Shown here: positions 1 to 8,210 of the stretch, piece after piece
How the letters are laid out: every line of letters starts with the position of its first letter
Position numbering within the stretch: position 1 is the stretch's first letter
From: Autumnicola psychrophila
GTDB taxonomy: Bacteria > Bacteroidota > Bacteroidia > Flavobacteriales > Flavobacteriaceae
Length of the DNA stretch: 64,000 nt
Reading direction: 5' to 3'
Assembly: GCF_031846645.1 (NCBI RefSeq)
Contig: NZ_JAVRHN010000001.1
Location: 1-64,000 of the forward strand
Translations under genes and position numbers: made by a program
The notes under the pieces: model-generated
What the model was told of the DNA's origin: nothing
Database searches by the model: none
Seen by the model: the letters and a program-made list of their open reading frames with translations, nothing else

Positions 1-17
1 CTTTTAGTTCCCATTTT

Positions 18-137
18 AAATCAAATCGAATCAAATAAAAGGATTCCCCAAAACCTAAAAAACCGCGCTAATCATAAGATTTGCGCGGTTTTGGTGCTAA
101 TTGACATTAGCTTTAGTGACCTTGCCAGGATTCAAAC
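18..137 (-). repeat. Left direct repeat (attL-like), tRNA-Arg 3' end plus terminator
   Basis: This 120-bp stretch matches 32925-33044 with three mismatches, and positions 42-137 are identical to 32949-33044 over 96 bp. Positions 117-137 are the last 21 nt of the tRNA-Arg gene (half of the T loop, the T stem, the acceptor strand and the discriminator), read on the minus strand. Homology stops abruptly at 138, so the rest of the tRNA is absent here. The hairpin with arms 60-68 and 83-91 is a copy of the tRNA terminator. A tRNA 3' fragment facing an intact tRNA across a block of accessory genes is the usual scar of site-specific integration. Confidence 0.88.
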
Positions 138-376
138 TTCCTTCTGTTTTTCTAATTGCGGCAGGGGAAACAGCTGCTAATGATTTAAAGGTAACCTTTC
201 AATTATCTTTAAATTTGAACTTTTTTGGTCCTGATTGACTTCATTTCAATAAAAGTACGCATTTTTATAATGACAAAATATTGGTTTCATAAAAGGATTA
301 GACTTTTCCAAAAGAAACTGAATTTTACGTCATTGACAGCTTTATAACTTGTTTAAAACTTGTTCTTCTAAAATAT
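138..376. other. Gene-free island end
   Basis: About 240 bp between the left repeat and the kduD stop. On the minus strand a reading frame of about 33 codons runs from a TGA near 199 into the tRNA fragment and stops near 101. It has no start of its own and I recognise no family in it. I see no clear terminator for the PUL transcript here. Confidence 0.5.
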
Positions 377-1138
377 TTATCTACCCATCCAGCCACCATC
401 TACGGTAAGGATCGCTCCGCTCATATAATCGCTGGCTTTGGAAGCCAGAAAAATAATAGGGCCGTGAAAATCTTCCGGCTCTCCCCATCTTCCTGCAGGA
501 ATCCGCGATAAAATAGTTTCGCTCCGCTCTTCATTATCGCGCAAAGCCTGGGTATTATCGGTAGCGATATATCCGGGCGCAATAGCATTTACCTGCACGC
601 CTTTGGACGCCCATTCGTTGGAAAAAGCCATGGTAAGCTGCCCGATGGCACCCTTGGAAGCGGCATAGCCGGGAACGGTAATCCCACCCTGGAAGGTAAG
701 TAATGAGGCCGTAAATATTACTTTCCCACTACCCCTTTTAATCATTTCCTTTCCAAACTCCCGGGTGAGGATAAATTGAGAATTTTGATTCACCTCTATC
801 ACTTTATCCCAATATTCATCGGGATGCTCTGCAGCAGGTTTGCGCATAATGGTTCCCGCATTGTTGACTAAAATATCAATTTTCGGATGTTCCGATTTTA
901 CTTTTTCTGTAAAGGCGTAGAGGGACTTCCTATCGGAAAAATCACATTGGTAGCCCTGGAATTTGCGGCCTTTAGCCTGTACCGCTTTTTCGATTTCTGA
1001 ACCTTCGGTTTCTAAACTTGCTGAGACGCCTAAAATATCAGCTCCGGCTTCTGCCAAAGCTTCGGCCATCGCAAATCCGATTCCGCGCTTACAACCGGTA
1101 ACCAGTGCTGTTTTTCCCTCTAAATTAAATAAATCCAT
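377..1138 (-). CDS. kduD: Short-chain dehydrogenase, 2-deoxy-D-gluconate 3-dehydrogenase / DKII reductase (KduD)
   Basis: A cytosolic NAD(P)-dependent oxidoreductase of the short-chain dehydrogenase family, 253 aa. In the KduI-KduD pathway it reduces 2,5-diketo-3-deoxygluconate to 2-keto-3-deoxygluconate. The N-terminal Rossmann motif TGCKRGIG is at residues 15-22, NNAG is near residue 92, and the catalytic Ser and YAASK motif are near residues 144-161. The C-terminus ends in VDGGWMGR, typical of this group. It lies 7 bp downstream of kduI on the same strand, which supports assignment to uronate catabolism rather than to a generic reductase. It is the last gene of the PUL. The KDG kinase and aldolase needed next are not in the window. 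Confidence 0.87.
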   Translation of the reverse strand: MDLFNLEGKTALVTGCKRGIGFAMAEALAEAGADILGVSASLETEGSEIEKAVQAKGRKFQGYQCDFSDRKSLYAFTEKVKSEHPKIDILVNNAGTIMRKPAAEHPDEYWDKVIEVNQNSQFILTREFGKEMIKRGSGKVIFTASLLTFQGGITVPGYAASKGAIGQLTMAFSNEWASKGVQVNAIAPGYIATDNTQALRDNEERSETILSRIPAGRWGEPEDFHGPIIFLASKASDYMSGAILTVDGGWMGR

Positions 1139-1145
1139 ATATGTT

Positions 1146-1982
1146 TTATTTCAATTCGTCAACCGCTACTTTATCCATATCGCCATAGTCCAGGTTCTCC
1201 CCGGCCATACCCCAGATAAAAATATAATTAGAAGTTCCCGCCCCGGCGTGAATAGACCATTCCGGTGACAGCACTGCCTGGTGGTTTTTCATAAAAATAT
1301 GCCTGGTTTCATCAGGTTGCCCCATATAATGGCTGATGGTTTGCCCTTCTTCCAGATCGAAATAAAAATAGGCCTCCATTCTCCTGGTATGGGTATGTGG
1401 TGGCATGGTATTCCAAATGTTTCCTTCCACAAGCTCGGTCATTCCCATTTGCAGTTGGCAGGTTTCCACAATACTGTTTACAATCAGTTTATTTAAAATC
1501 CGCTTATTAGCATATTTCGCATCCCCAAGCTCAATGACCTCAGCATCTTCCTTACCTACTTTCTTCGTAGGATAGGCATGGTGCGCGGGAGCGGAATTGA
1601 GGTAGAAATAAGGCTGCTCGTTTCCTGATTTCTCAAAAACAACTTCTTTCTTCCCCTGCCCTACATAAAGAGCTTCCTTATAGGCCAGCTCATAAACTTC
1701 TCCATCCACAGTCACTTTTCCGGCACCACCAACATTGATGATCCCGAGTTCCCTGCGGTCCAGGAAATTTTCTGATTTTAAATCGTCTATAGTCTCCAAT
1801 TTTACAGCTTTATCTAGGGGGAAAGCTCCTCCAACAATAAAGCGGTCGTACATGGAATAAGTAAGGTTAATCTTGTTATTTCTGAAGAGTTCCGGGATTA
1901 AAAAATGCTCCCGTAGCTCTTTTGTAGTATATCTTTTTACATCCTCCGGATGGTGTGCGTATCTAAATTCTGAATTGGTCAT
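1146..1982 (-). CDS. kduI: 5-keto-4-deoxyuronate isomerase (KduI)
   Basis: Cytosolic cupin-fold isomerase, 278 aa (usual family length). It converts 4-deoxy-L-threo-5-hexosulose uronate, the open form of unsaturated uronic acids, into 2,5-diketo-3-deoxygluconate. The metal site is visible as HTHTRRMEAYFYFD around residues 196-209, with a further His in the WSIHAG segment. Start and stop match the family without adjustment. It is followed by kduD after 7 bp. Its presence shows that the end product of the locus is an unsaturated uronate, i.e. that lyases rather than only hydrolases cut the backbone. Confidence 0.93.
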   Translation of the reverse strand: MTNSEFRYAHHPEDVKRYTTKELREHFLIPELFRNNKINLTYSMYDRFIVGGAFPLDKAVKLETIDDLKSENFLDRRELGIINVGGAGKVTVDGEVYELAYKEALYVGQGKKEVVFEKSGNEQPYFYLNSAPAHHAYPTKKVGKEDAEVIELGDAKYANKRILNKLIVNSIVETCQLQMGMTELVEGNIWNTMPPHTHTRRMEAYFYFDLEEGQTISHYMGQPDETRHIFMKNHQAVLSPEWSIHAGAGTSNYIFIWGMAGENLDYGDMDKVAVDELK

Positions 1983-2186
1983 AATAGATTATTTATCGTC
2001 TAAGGACTAAGTTGGCCAAATATGTTTAATAACGGTATAATTTATATGGCTAAGGCTATAAAATATAGTTAACTCTTTTATGCCTTAAACTTCAAGTATT
2101 CCTGTTTAAGTACCCTATTTCTAAAAAGGATACTATTTAGTATCTTCTTTATTAAATTTTGCTATCCAATTTTATCATTATTATAT

Positions 2187-3512
2187 TCATTTAAGCATTT
2201 GATATTCAATCTCTTCCAAAGATTTCCCTTTAGTTTCGGGCATCATAAGGTGAACAAATAATAATTGCAGAATCATAACACCTGCAAAAATGAAAAACAG
2301 CATCCATGGCTGCATGACGTCAAGTAAAACGGAACCAAAGAGAGTTACTAATGCCGCAAAAACCCAATGGGTGCCGCTTCCCCATGCTTGTCCGAATGCA
2401 CGTATTTTGTTGGGAAAAATTTCTGAAATAAATACCCAGATTACCGCCCCCTGTCCAACTGCATGAGAAGCAATAAATGTGAGGATAAATATTAATTTAA
2501 GAATAGCGGAAGAATCTGTAAAAAATAGATAGCTTACCATCCCGAGACTAATGATATAACCAAAAGAACCAATATACATTAACTGCTTTCTACCAACCCG
2601 GTCTATTAGATAAACTCCTACAAAAGTAAAAAAAAGATTTACTACTCCAATAGCAATGGAGCTAAAGAGGGAATCCTCTGTTCCAAACCCTGCTTTTTCA
2701 AGAATTTCCGGCGCATAATATAGAATGAAATTAATACCCGACAATTGATTGAAGAATGCTATTAGAAATGCCAAAATTAGGGGAAATTTATACCGCTTAG
2801 AAAATAGAACTGCTTTTTTATCTTTATTGGATTCATAATCTTTTTCTATACTCTTTAATGTTTGCCGGGCCATTTCCAAAGAGGTTGTCTTTGTCAATAC
2901 TTCCAGAGCTTCCTTTGGTTTATTTTGATGCAGGTAAAGCCATCGTGGACTTTTTGGAACGCCGAAAACCAAAATTGTATAAAGAATTGCCGGTATAGCC
3001 TCCACACCAAGCATCCACCTCCAATCATTATCCCCGCCTACTCCTTCCAGTAAATAATTACTTAAATAAGCGATTAATATTCCAAATACAATATTGAACT
3101 GGTATAAAGATCCAAGGGTTCCCCTATTTTTTGGGTTGGAGATTTCAGATATATAAGTAGGTGCCGCAATCGAAGAAATCCCAACCCCGAGTCCTCCAAT
3201 AAATCGGAAAAAAGAGAAAGTGTAAGGATCAGGGGCCACTCCAGAGCCCATTGCCGAAACAAAGTAAAGAATTCCAATGGCGATTAAGGTATTTTTTCTG
3301 CCGAATTTATCTGTAGGGATCCCGGCAAACAAAGCCCCCACAACTGTTCCCCATAGAGCCATTGACATTATAAAGGTCCCATGAAACCAACTGGAAGTAT
3401 TCCACAATTCTTTAATAGGTAAATTTGCACCCGATATAACTACGGTGTCAAAACCAAACAGAAACCCGGCCATCGCCACGGTAATCGAATAATATAATAG
3501 TCGCTTGTTCAC
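2187..3512 (-). CDS. MFS sugar transporter, sugar-porter family
   Basis: Inner-membrane transporter, 441 aa, with about twelve hydrophobic segments. Sugar-porter signatures are present: DKFGRKN in loop 2-3, RFIGGLGVG, PESPRWL-like PKSPRWLY near residue 190, DRVGRKQ in loop 8-9, and PETKGKSLEEIE at the C-terminus. It probably imports the mono- or disaccharides released in the periplasm, either a uronate derivative or arabinose/galactose; the substrate cannot be read from the sequence. It sits between the GH88 gene and kduI, so uptake of the unsaturated uronate or its product is a reasonable inference. A 204-bp gap separates it from kduI. Confidence 0.88.
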   Translation of the reverse strand: MNKRLLYYSITVAMAGFLFGFDTVVISGANLPIKELWNTSSWFHGTFIMSMALWGTVVGALFAGIPTDKFGRKNTLIAIGILYFVSAMGSGVAPDPYTFSFFRFIGGLGVGISSIAAPTYISEISNPKNRGTLGSLYQFNIVFGILIAYLSNYLLEGVGGDNDWRWMLGVEAIPAILYTILVFGVPKSPRWLYLHQNKPKEALEVLTKTTSLEMARQTLKSIEKDYESNKDKKAVLFSKRYKFPLILAFLIAFFNQLSGINFILYYAPEILEKAGFGTEDSLFSSIAIGVVNLFFTFVGVYLIDRVGRKQLMYIGSFGYIISLGMVSYLFFTDSSAILKLIFILTFIASHAVGQGAVIWVFISEIFPNKIRAFGQAWGSGTHWVFAALVTLFGSVLLDVMQPWMLFFIFAGVMILQLLFVHLMMPETKGKSLEEIEYQMLK

Positions 3513-3543
3513 TCTTTCAGATTCTTTGTTAAATTAAAAAATT

Positions 3544-4806
3544 TTATCCGTTACTGTGCTGAACCACTTCATTTTGAGCGGCCATTTTAGCATTAATCTT
3601 TTTTAGCCTGCTCACGGCTTCTGCATAATAATAATCGGCATAAATAATAGAATAATCTATCTCACTGCCGCTTGGAAAATGCCCTGTAGAATGAAGAAGT
3701 GCAGCGGAATTTTCTTGTCCGCTCTGATAATTTTTTGAAAGTTCTGCCATTATAGCCTTCGCTTTGGACAAATATTCTGAAGATTTTTTCGGATCTTCCA
3801 CATATTGTGATAATTCCAATAAGGCTGAAGCTACTACAGCTGCTGCTGAAGCGTCCCTTGGCGCATCCGGAATTTGAGGTGAATCAAAATCCCAATAAGG
3901 AATCAAGTCCTCAGGCAATCTTTCTAGATAAACATTAGTAACCTTTTTGGCAAAATCAAGATACTTTTTATCCCTGGTTTCACGGTACACCATCGTATAA
4001 CCATAAATAGCCCAAGCCTGCCCCCGGGCCCAAAGACTATTATCAGCATAGCCCTGGTGTGTTACCTTTTTTATAGGCTCACCGGTTTCCCTATCATATA
4101 CCACCACATGATAAGAGGTATAATCCGACCTGAAATGATTGGCCATAGTCACATCTGCATGGCTGACCGCCATATCATACAGGCTGCGCTCTCCACCATT
4201 TTTAGACGCCCAGAACAACAGCTCCAGGTTGATCATATTATCCATTATAGTATTATGTTGCGGCCATTCCATATTCGGAACTTCACGTGGCCAGGATAAA
4301 ATGGTACCCACGTTGGGATTAAATAGAGTGGCCAGTGTATCTGCTGCTTTCAGGATCACATTTTTGTATTCCGGATTTTTTGTTAGCCTGTATCCATTCC
4401 CAAAGCTGTTAAAAACCTGAAACCCCAGATCGTGGTCTAATGCCTGTTCTACAGAAAGCGGGGTCAAATAGCCCGTATATTTATCTGCTGCCTTTTTCCA
4501 CTTTTCATCCCCGGTTAATTCATAAATATACCAAAGTTCTCCAGGCCAGAATCCGCTAGTCCAATCCTTATAATTGACATATTGCCATTCTTTACTCCCT
4601 GAGGCAATATTTCTGGGAATTGATTTATTATCATCCGGAATGAGATTTAAAGCTTTTTCAGCCTGCTCTGCACAATAATTTATCTGCATCTGAATATCTA
4701 TTTCGTTTGAAGAAGCCATTTTATCAGCATTCCTATTAGATCCACATGACATGGCAAAGGCAGCTATACCTACTACCGCTATTAGATTTACAACTCTTTT
4801 TTTCAT
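3544..4806 (-). CDS. GH88 unsaturated glucuronyl hydrolase
   Basis: A glycoside hydrolase family 88 enzyme, 420 aa, which hydrates the 4,5 double bond of the unsaturated uronic acid left at the non-reducing end by a polysaccharide lyase and so releases 4-deoxy-5-keto-uronate. The signal peptide ends in a lipobox (AAFAMSC near residue 21), so it is a lipoprotein. The (alpha/alpha)6 barrel signatures are present: DHDLGFQ near 125, the IMDNMINLELL segment near 187 with the candidate catalytic Asp, and DNSLWARGQAWAIYG near 255. It feeds KduI encoded just downstream. GH105 is the related alternative, but the ARGQAW region and length favour GH88. Confidence 0.88.
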   Translation of the reverse strand: MKKRVVNLIAVVGIAAFAMSCGSNRNADKMASSNEIDIQMQINYCAEQAEKALNLIPDDNKSIPRNIASGSKEWQYVNYKDWTSGFWPGELWYIYELTGDEKWKKAADKYTGYLTPLSVEQALDHDLGFQVFNSFGNGYRLTKNPEYKNVILKAADTLATLFNPNVGTILSWPREVPNMEWPQHNTIMDNMINLELLFWASKNGGERSLYDMAVSHADVTMANHFRSDYTSYHVVVYDRETGEPIKKVTHQGYADNSLWARGQAWAIYGYTMVYRETRDKKYLDFAKKVTNVYLERLPEDLIPYWDFDSPQIPDAPRDASAAAVVASALLELSQYVEDPKKSSEYLSKAKAIMAELSKNYQSGQENSAALLHSTGHFPSGSEIDYSIIYADYYYAEAVSRLKKINAKMAAQNEVVQHSNG

Positions 4807-4850
4807 ACTTTAATTTTTAAATGATCCTTTTGATATATAAGCCTGCAGAG

Positions 4851-6779
4851 TTATTTGTTATCCCAATAGATTATGTATCTCTCCCCATGTATGTTGGCTA
4901 TTGGAGACAGCGTAATACCTTGGTCTTTAATTAAAAAATTTAATTTATTTTCGCTGATACGTTCAATCTCCCTGGATAATCTGTTAATATTCAGATCTAC
5001 CTTATTAGTCAGCTCAGTTGGTACTTTATAATCGTAGGTGTAATAATCGTTTCTCACGTCAGGATTGGAATATGGCGCCGGCTCAGTCATATTTTTAGTA
5101 CCCATTCTACCTGCCAAAACAACCGGACCATATGTAAAGGCTAGTATATCGGGATCATTTGGTGTAGGAACAGCTTCTAACTCCATTCCAAAACTAATTT
5201 CAATTTTATCTCCATCTTTCCATTCTTCAGAAATTTGAATAAAACTTCCTTTTTTAGCATGAGAAGATTTCTTTTTACCGTTGATTCTAACAGTAGCGTC
5301 AGTAGCCCAACTAGGATAACGAACCTTTAAATTGATTTTTTTTGGTTCATTAGTTTCGATGGTTAATTGCGTAGTGTTTTCTCGTGGAAAATTATTCTCC
5401 TGTATAAGAGAGATTCCCTTTTCCTCCCAGTTTAATATGGAAGGTATAAACAGATTGACATACAAGCTTTCATCATCATGACTATAGATGAATTCACCAT
5501 ATTTGGCATGATTTTCAAATCCGGTACCAACGCAACACCAAAAAGATTCGTCCCGAGTACTATACACCTTATGCGCACCAGGAAGCATTGGTAAAAAATA
5601 GGCTGTATATCCTGTTACAGGATCCTGCTGTCCTAATATGTGGTTATACAGAGCTTTTTCATAATAATCCAAATACTTCACGGTAGGATTTTGAGCAAAT
5701 AAATGCCTTGTTAACTTAAGCATATTATACACATTGCAGGACTCTCCCGTATAGCCAGTTAAATGTTCTGAAATTTTGTCTGATTCGAAGAATTTCTCTT
5801 TATCGCTATTACTTCCTGTAACAAAAGAATGATGTTCTACTACAGTATTCCAGAAGAAATCAGCAACTTCTAAATATTCATCATTGCCTCCTAATTCCGT
5901 AGCGCGTGCAAGACCAATAAGTTTTGGAATATAAGTATTGGCATGCATTTTATTGAGATTATCCTCCTTAGCTTTAAGAGGATCCAATACTTTGTCATCA
6001 TAAAAATACTCTGCCAGCCATTTATGGTCCGGATTTTTTGTAATAGAGTACAAGGTGTAGAAAGAATCATTCATTCCTCCAAATTCATTGCGCAACATCA
6101 AAGCTCGCTGTTCTTCACTTAATGGCTTTAGTTTATTGTAAGCCCAGTTAGCCATACCTTTTACCACTTCTAATGCTTCCTTATTTCCGCTGTACAGGTA
6201 TTGATCAATTAAGCCTGCAAATAACTTATGAAGTGTATACCAAGGTGCCCAAACTCTTTCACCACGAATATTTCGATTGATCAAATTTTCCGGGTAAGCG
6301 CTTAGATAACCAGTGTCTCCCAAAGTAATCTGAACTTCATGTAAGCCAGCGATCAGACTGTCTCCTTTTTTCTTAAAGTCTTCATTACCTGTTGAAGCAT
6401 AAAATAAACCTAGACTGGAAAGCATGTGTCCTATGGCATGCCCTCTTAATTCACAATCCATCGATTCCCAGCCCCCTAATGGTTGGATTTCATAATGTCC
6501 TCCTTCATATCCACTATATACTCCGGCATTTGTCCGAAAACTGTGAAGTAATCGTTGAACCGGAAAAGACATAATCCACTCACTTTCCCTTTTCATGTTT
6601 TCCTTAAATCGGCTCTCTTTCAGCACCACATCAGATAAATCAAAAGCCTCGACTTCTACATTTTTGGTATCATTAAGCTGAAGTAATTTTTCATGTTGTC
6701 CTGGATAGTGGGATTGGCCAAATATTTGTAGTGAATTAAATATCAGCAATAATTGAAGTACCTTAAAAACTCTGTTCAT
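4851..6779 (-). CDS. GH127-type beta-L-arabinofuranosidase (DUF1680 family)
   Basis: A periplasmic glycoside hydrolase of 642 aa with a signal peptide ending near residue 21 (LQIFGQ). The fold expected is an (alpha/alpha)6 barrel followed by beta-sandwich domains. The zinc-thiolate active site of characterised GH127 enzymes is recognisable: TGESCNVYN near residue 347 supplies the Glu and Cys ligands, and WCCVGTGFENHAKYG near residue 418 supplies the Cys pair including the nucleophile. These enzymes release L-arabinofuranose from plant glycans; related DUF1680 families (GH137, GH142, GH146) have other specificities, so the family is surer than the substrate. It starts 6 bp after the beta-helix gene in the same operon. 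Confidence 0.82.
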   Translation of the reverse strand: MNRVFKVLQLLLIFNSLQIFGQSHYPGQHEKLLQLNDTKNVEVEAFDLSDVVLKESRFKENMKRESEWIMSFPVQRLLHSFRTNAGVYSGYEGGHYEIQPLGGWESMDCELRGHAIGHMLSSLGLFYASTGNEDFKKKGDSLIAGLHEVQITLGDTGYLSAYPENLINRNIRGERVWAPWYTLHKLFAGLIDQYLYSGNKEALEVVKGMANWAYNKLKPLSEEQRALMLRNEFGGMNDSFYTLYSITKNPDHKWLAEYFYDDKVLDPLKAKEDNLNKMHANTYIPKLIGLARATELGGNDEYLEVADFFWNTVVEHHSFVTGSNSDKEKFFESDKISEHLTGYTGESCNVYNMLKLTRHLFAQNPTVKYLDYYEKALYNHILGQQDPVTGYTAYFLPMLPGAHKVYSTRDESFWCCVGTGFENHAKYGEFIYSHDDESLYVNLFIPSILNWEEKGISLIQENNFPRENTTQLTIETNEPKKINLKVRYPSWATDATVRINGKKKSSHAKKGSFIQISEEWKDGDKIEISFGMELEAVPTPNDPDILAFTYGPVVLAGRMGTKNMTEPAPYSNPDVRNDYYTYDYKVPTELTNKVDLNINRLSREIERISENKLNFLIKDQGITLSPIANIHGERYIIYWDNK

Positions 6780-6785
6780 AATCTC

Positions 6786-8150
6786 TTAATTAAAATTTAA
6801 TATTTTATTTTTTCCCATATTACCTTCAACTTTTCCAATTGAATGAATACTGGTTTCTTTTGTTTGAGCACCAATAATAACAGGCATAGATGTTGCATTT
6901 ATAAGCTCCAAGTTCTCAGTTAAAGCCTCTCCATATGGGGACATTGCTTCCCCGTGTTCAGGATGTTTATATCCAATAAGAATGGGCAATAGCTTCTCAT
7001 ATTTCTCATCATCTTTTTTCCTTAATCTTACCTTATTATTTTTTCCCTGTATGGTAGCGAGAGCATGAACTTTTTTGTCAGATTCTGATGGCATTACTGT
7101 AAGATCTACAGAAACGTTGCTTCCTTCCAGAAAAAGCAAAGGACCATATTTAGCGTCTCCCTTACAATTTTTAATTACGGCATCATCTCCCACCCAATAG
7201 GCACGCTCAGTTCCAATAGTGGTACAATTTTCCAGGTATACTCCATTATCAGTTCTTAATTCGAAACCACCTCTCATATTTTTGACCGTGCAGTTTTTAA
7301 ACGTTACGTTCTTTATTCCTCCATAGGTTCTAAAACCATCTTCGGAAAGAGATTTCATATAGCCTGGGGTAACTACATATTCCCCTTCCCGGTTTGGAGT
7401 CCAGGTACGAAACTTTACATCATAGGCCGGCCCTGAAGTTTCTTCCAAAATATCATCAGTAGCACGCATTACCCCCTCTACATAGCAGTTTTCAAAATGA
7501 ATGTTTTTCGCGTCTTTTTGAATGTAATAGCCGTGCCCAAAGGACCGCATATAAAGTTTACAGTCAAATAGCTTTGTATTACTACCTGTAATAAGAATAC
7601 CGCTATGCTTCTGGTGACTAATTACATCTGGACCTCCCTTTCCAAAAAGATCACCATATCCATAGGGAAAGGAACCTTTCACCACTAACATAGCTTCCTT
7701 TAAGGTGTTACCTTCACCTGCAATAGTAAAGGCTGATCCACCAGGAGAAGTTCCTTCTCCTTTATAGACCAAGTTTAAGCCTTCAATAAAGTTGCTATTC
7801 CCTAAAACTAAAAATTCACTATTATGAATAGGAGCATTGTACATGGTCCGGATTTCGGTATCTATCTCAATAGTGACCCCGCTGAGATCGAATACATTGT
7901 TGTCTCCCGAAAAGGTCAAAAACTGAAAATTCCCTGCCTTCTTCCTTTTTTGAATTGAATCGGTCGTTAGATAATCACCTAGTTTATACAAGCCAGGTTC
8001 CATCCGCACAGTATTACCACTTTTCCCCGCATAATGGGTCAGTTCCTGAAGGCTGGAGATCTCGATCTCCTGAGCTTCCAGTAAAAAGGGAAAAAATAAA
8101 AACACGATTAAAAATTGGAATATTGACCATGGTTTATTTGAATCTTTCAT
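6786..8150 (-). CDS. Secreted right-handed parallel beta-helix protein, function unknown
   Basis: A 454-aa protein with a signal peptide ending near residue 26 (PFLLEAQ). The body has repeated short beta-strand coils with N and G turns, such as KNIHFENCYVEG near 207 and KNVTFKNCTVKN near 281, typical of right-handed parallel beta-helices. Such folds in PULs are usually polysaccharide lyases (for example PL6-like), GH28-like hydrolases or epimerases, but none of their catalytic signatures is clear. Conserved-looking charged segments include RSFGHGYYIQKD near 196 and DGFRTYGG near 272. The N-terminal part reads like PL6-type proteins (ELTHYAGKSGNTVRMEPGLY). Tight spacing with GH127 indicates joint expression. 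Confidence 0.7.
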   Translation of the reverse strand: MKDSNKPWSIFQFLIVFLFFPFLLEAQEIEISSLQELTHYAGKSGNTVRMEPGLYKLGDYLTTDSIQKRKKAGNFQFLTFSGDNNVFDLSGVTIEIDTEIRTMYNAPIHNSEFLVLGNSNFIEGLNLVYKGEGTSPGGSAFTIAGEGNTLKEAMLVVKGSFPYGYGDLFGKGGPDVISHQKHSGILITGSNTKLFDCKLYMRSFGHGYYIQKDAKNIHFENCYVEGVMRATDDILEETSGPAYDVKFRTWTPNREGEYVVTPGYMKSLSEDGFRTYGGIKNVTFKNCTVKNMRGGFELRTDNGVYLENCTTIGTERAYWVGDDAVIKNCKGDAKYGPLLFLEGSNVSVDLTVMPSESDKKVHALATIQGKNNKVRLRKKDDEKYEKLLPILIGYKHPEHGEAMSPYGEALTENLELINATSMPVIIGAQTKETSIHSIGKVEGNMGKNKILNFN

Positions 8151-8210
8151 TTTAATTATCTTTTCATAATTTTATTTCAACTTCCTGCAGGTATTGAGAA
8201 TTCTCATTTT

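Noticed and set aside
101..199. Minus-strand open stretch of about 33 codons running into the left tRNA fragment
   Set aside because: It has no start codon of its own, a stop just upstream and no recognisable family; it may be the tail of a lost gene, but this cannot be supported.
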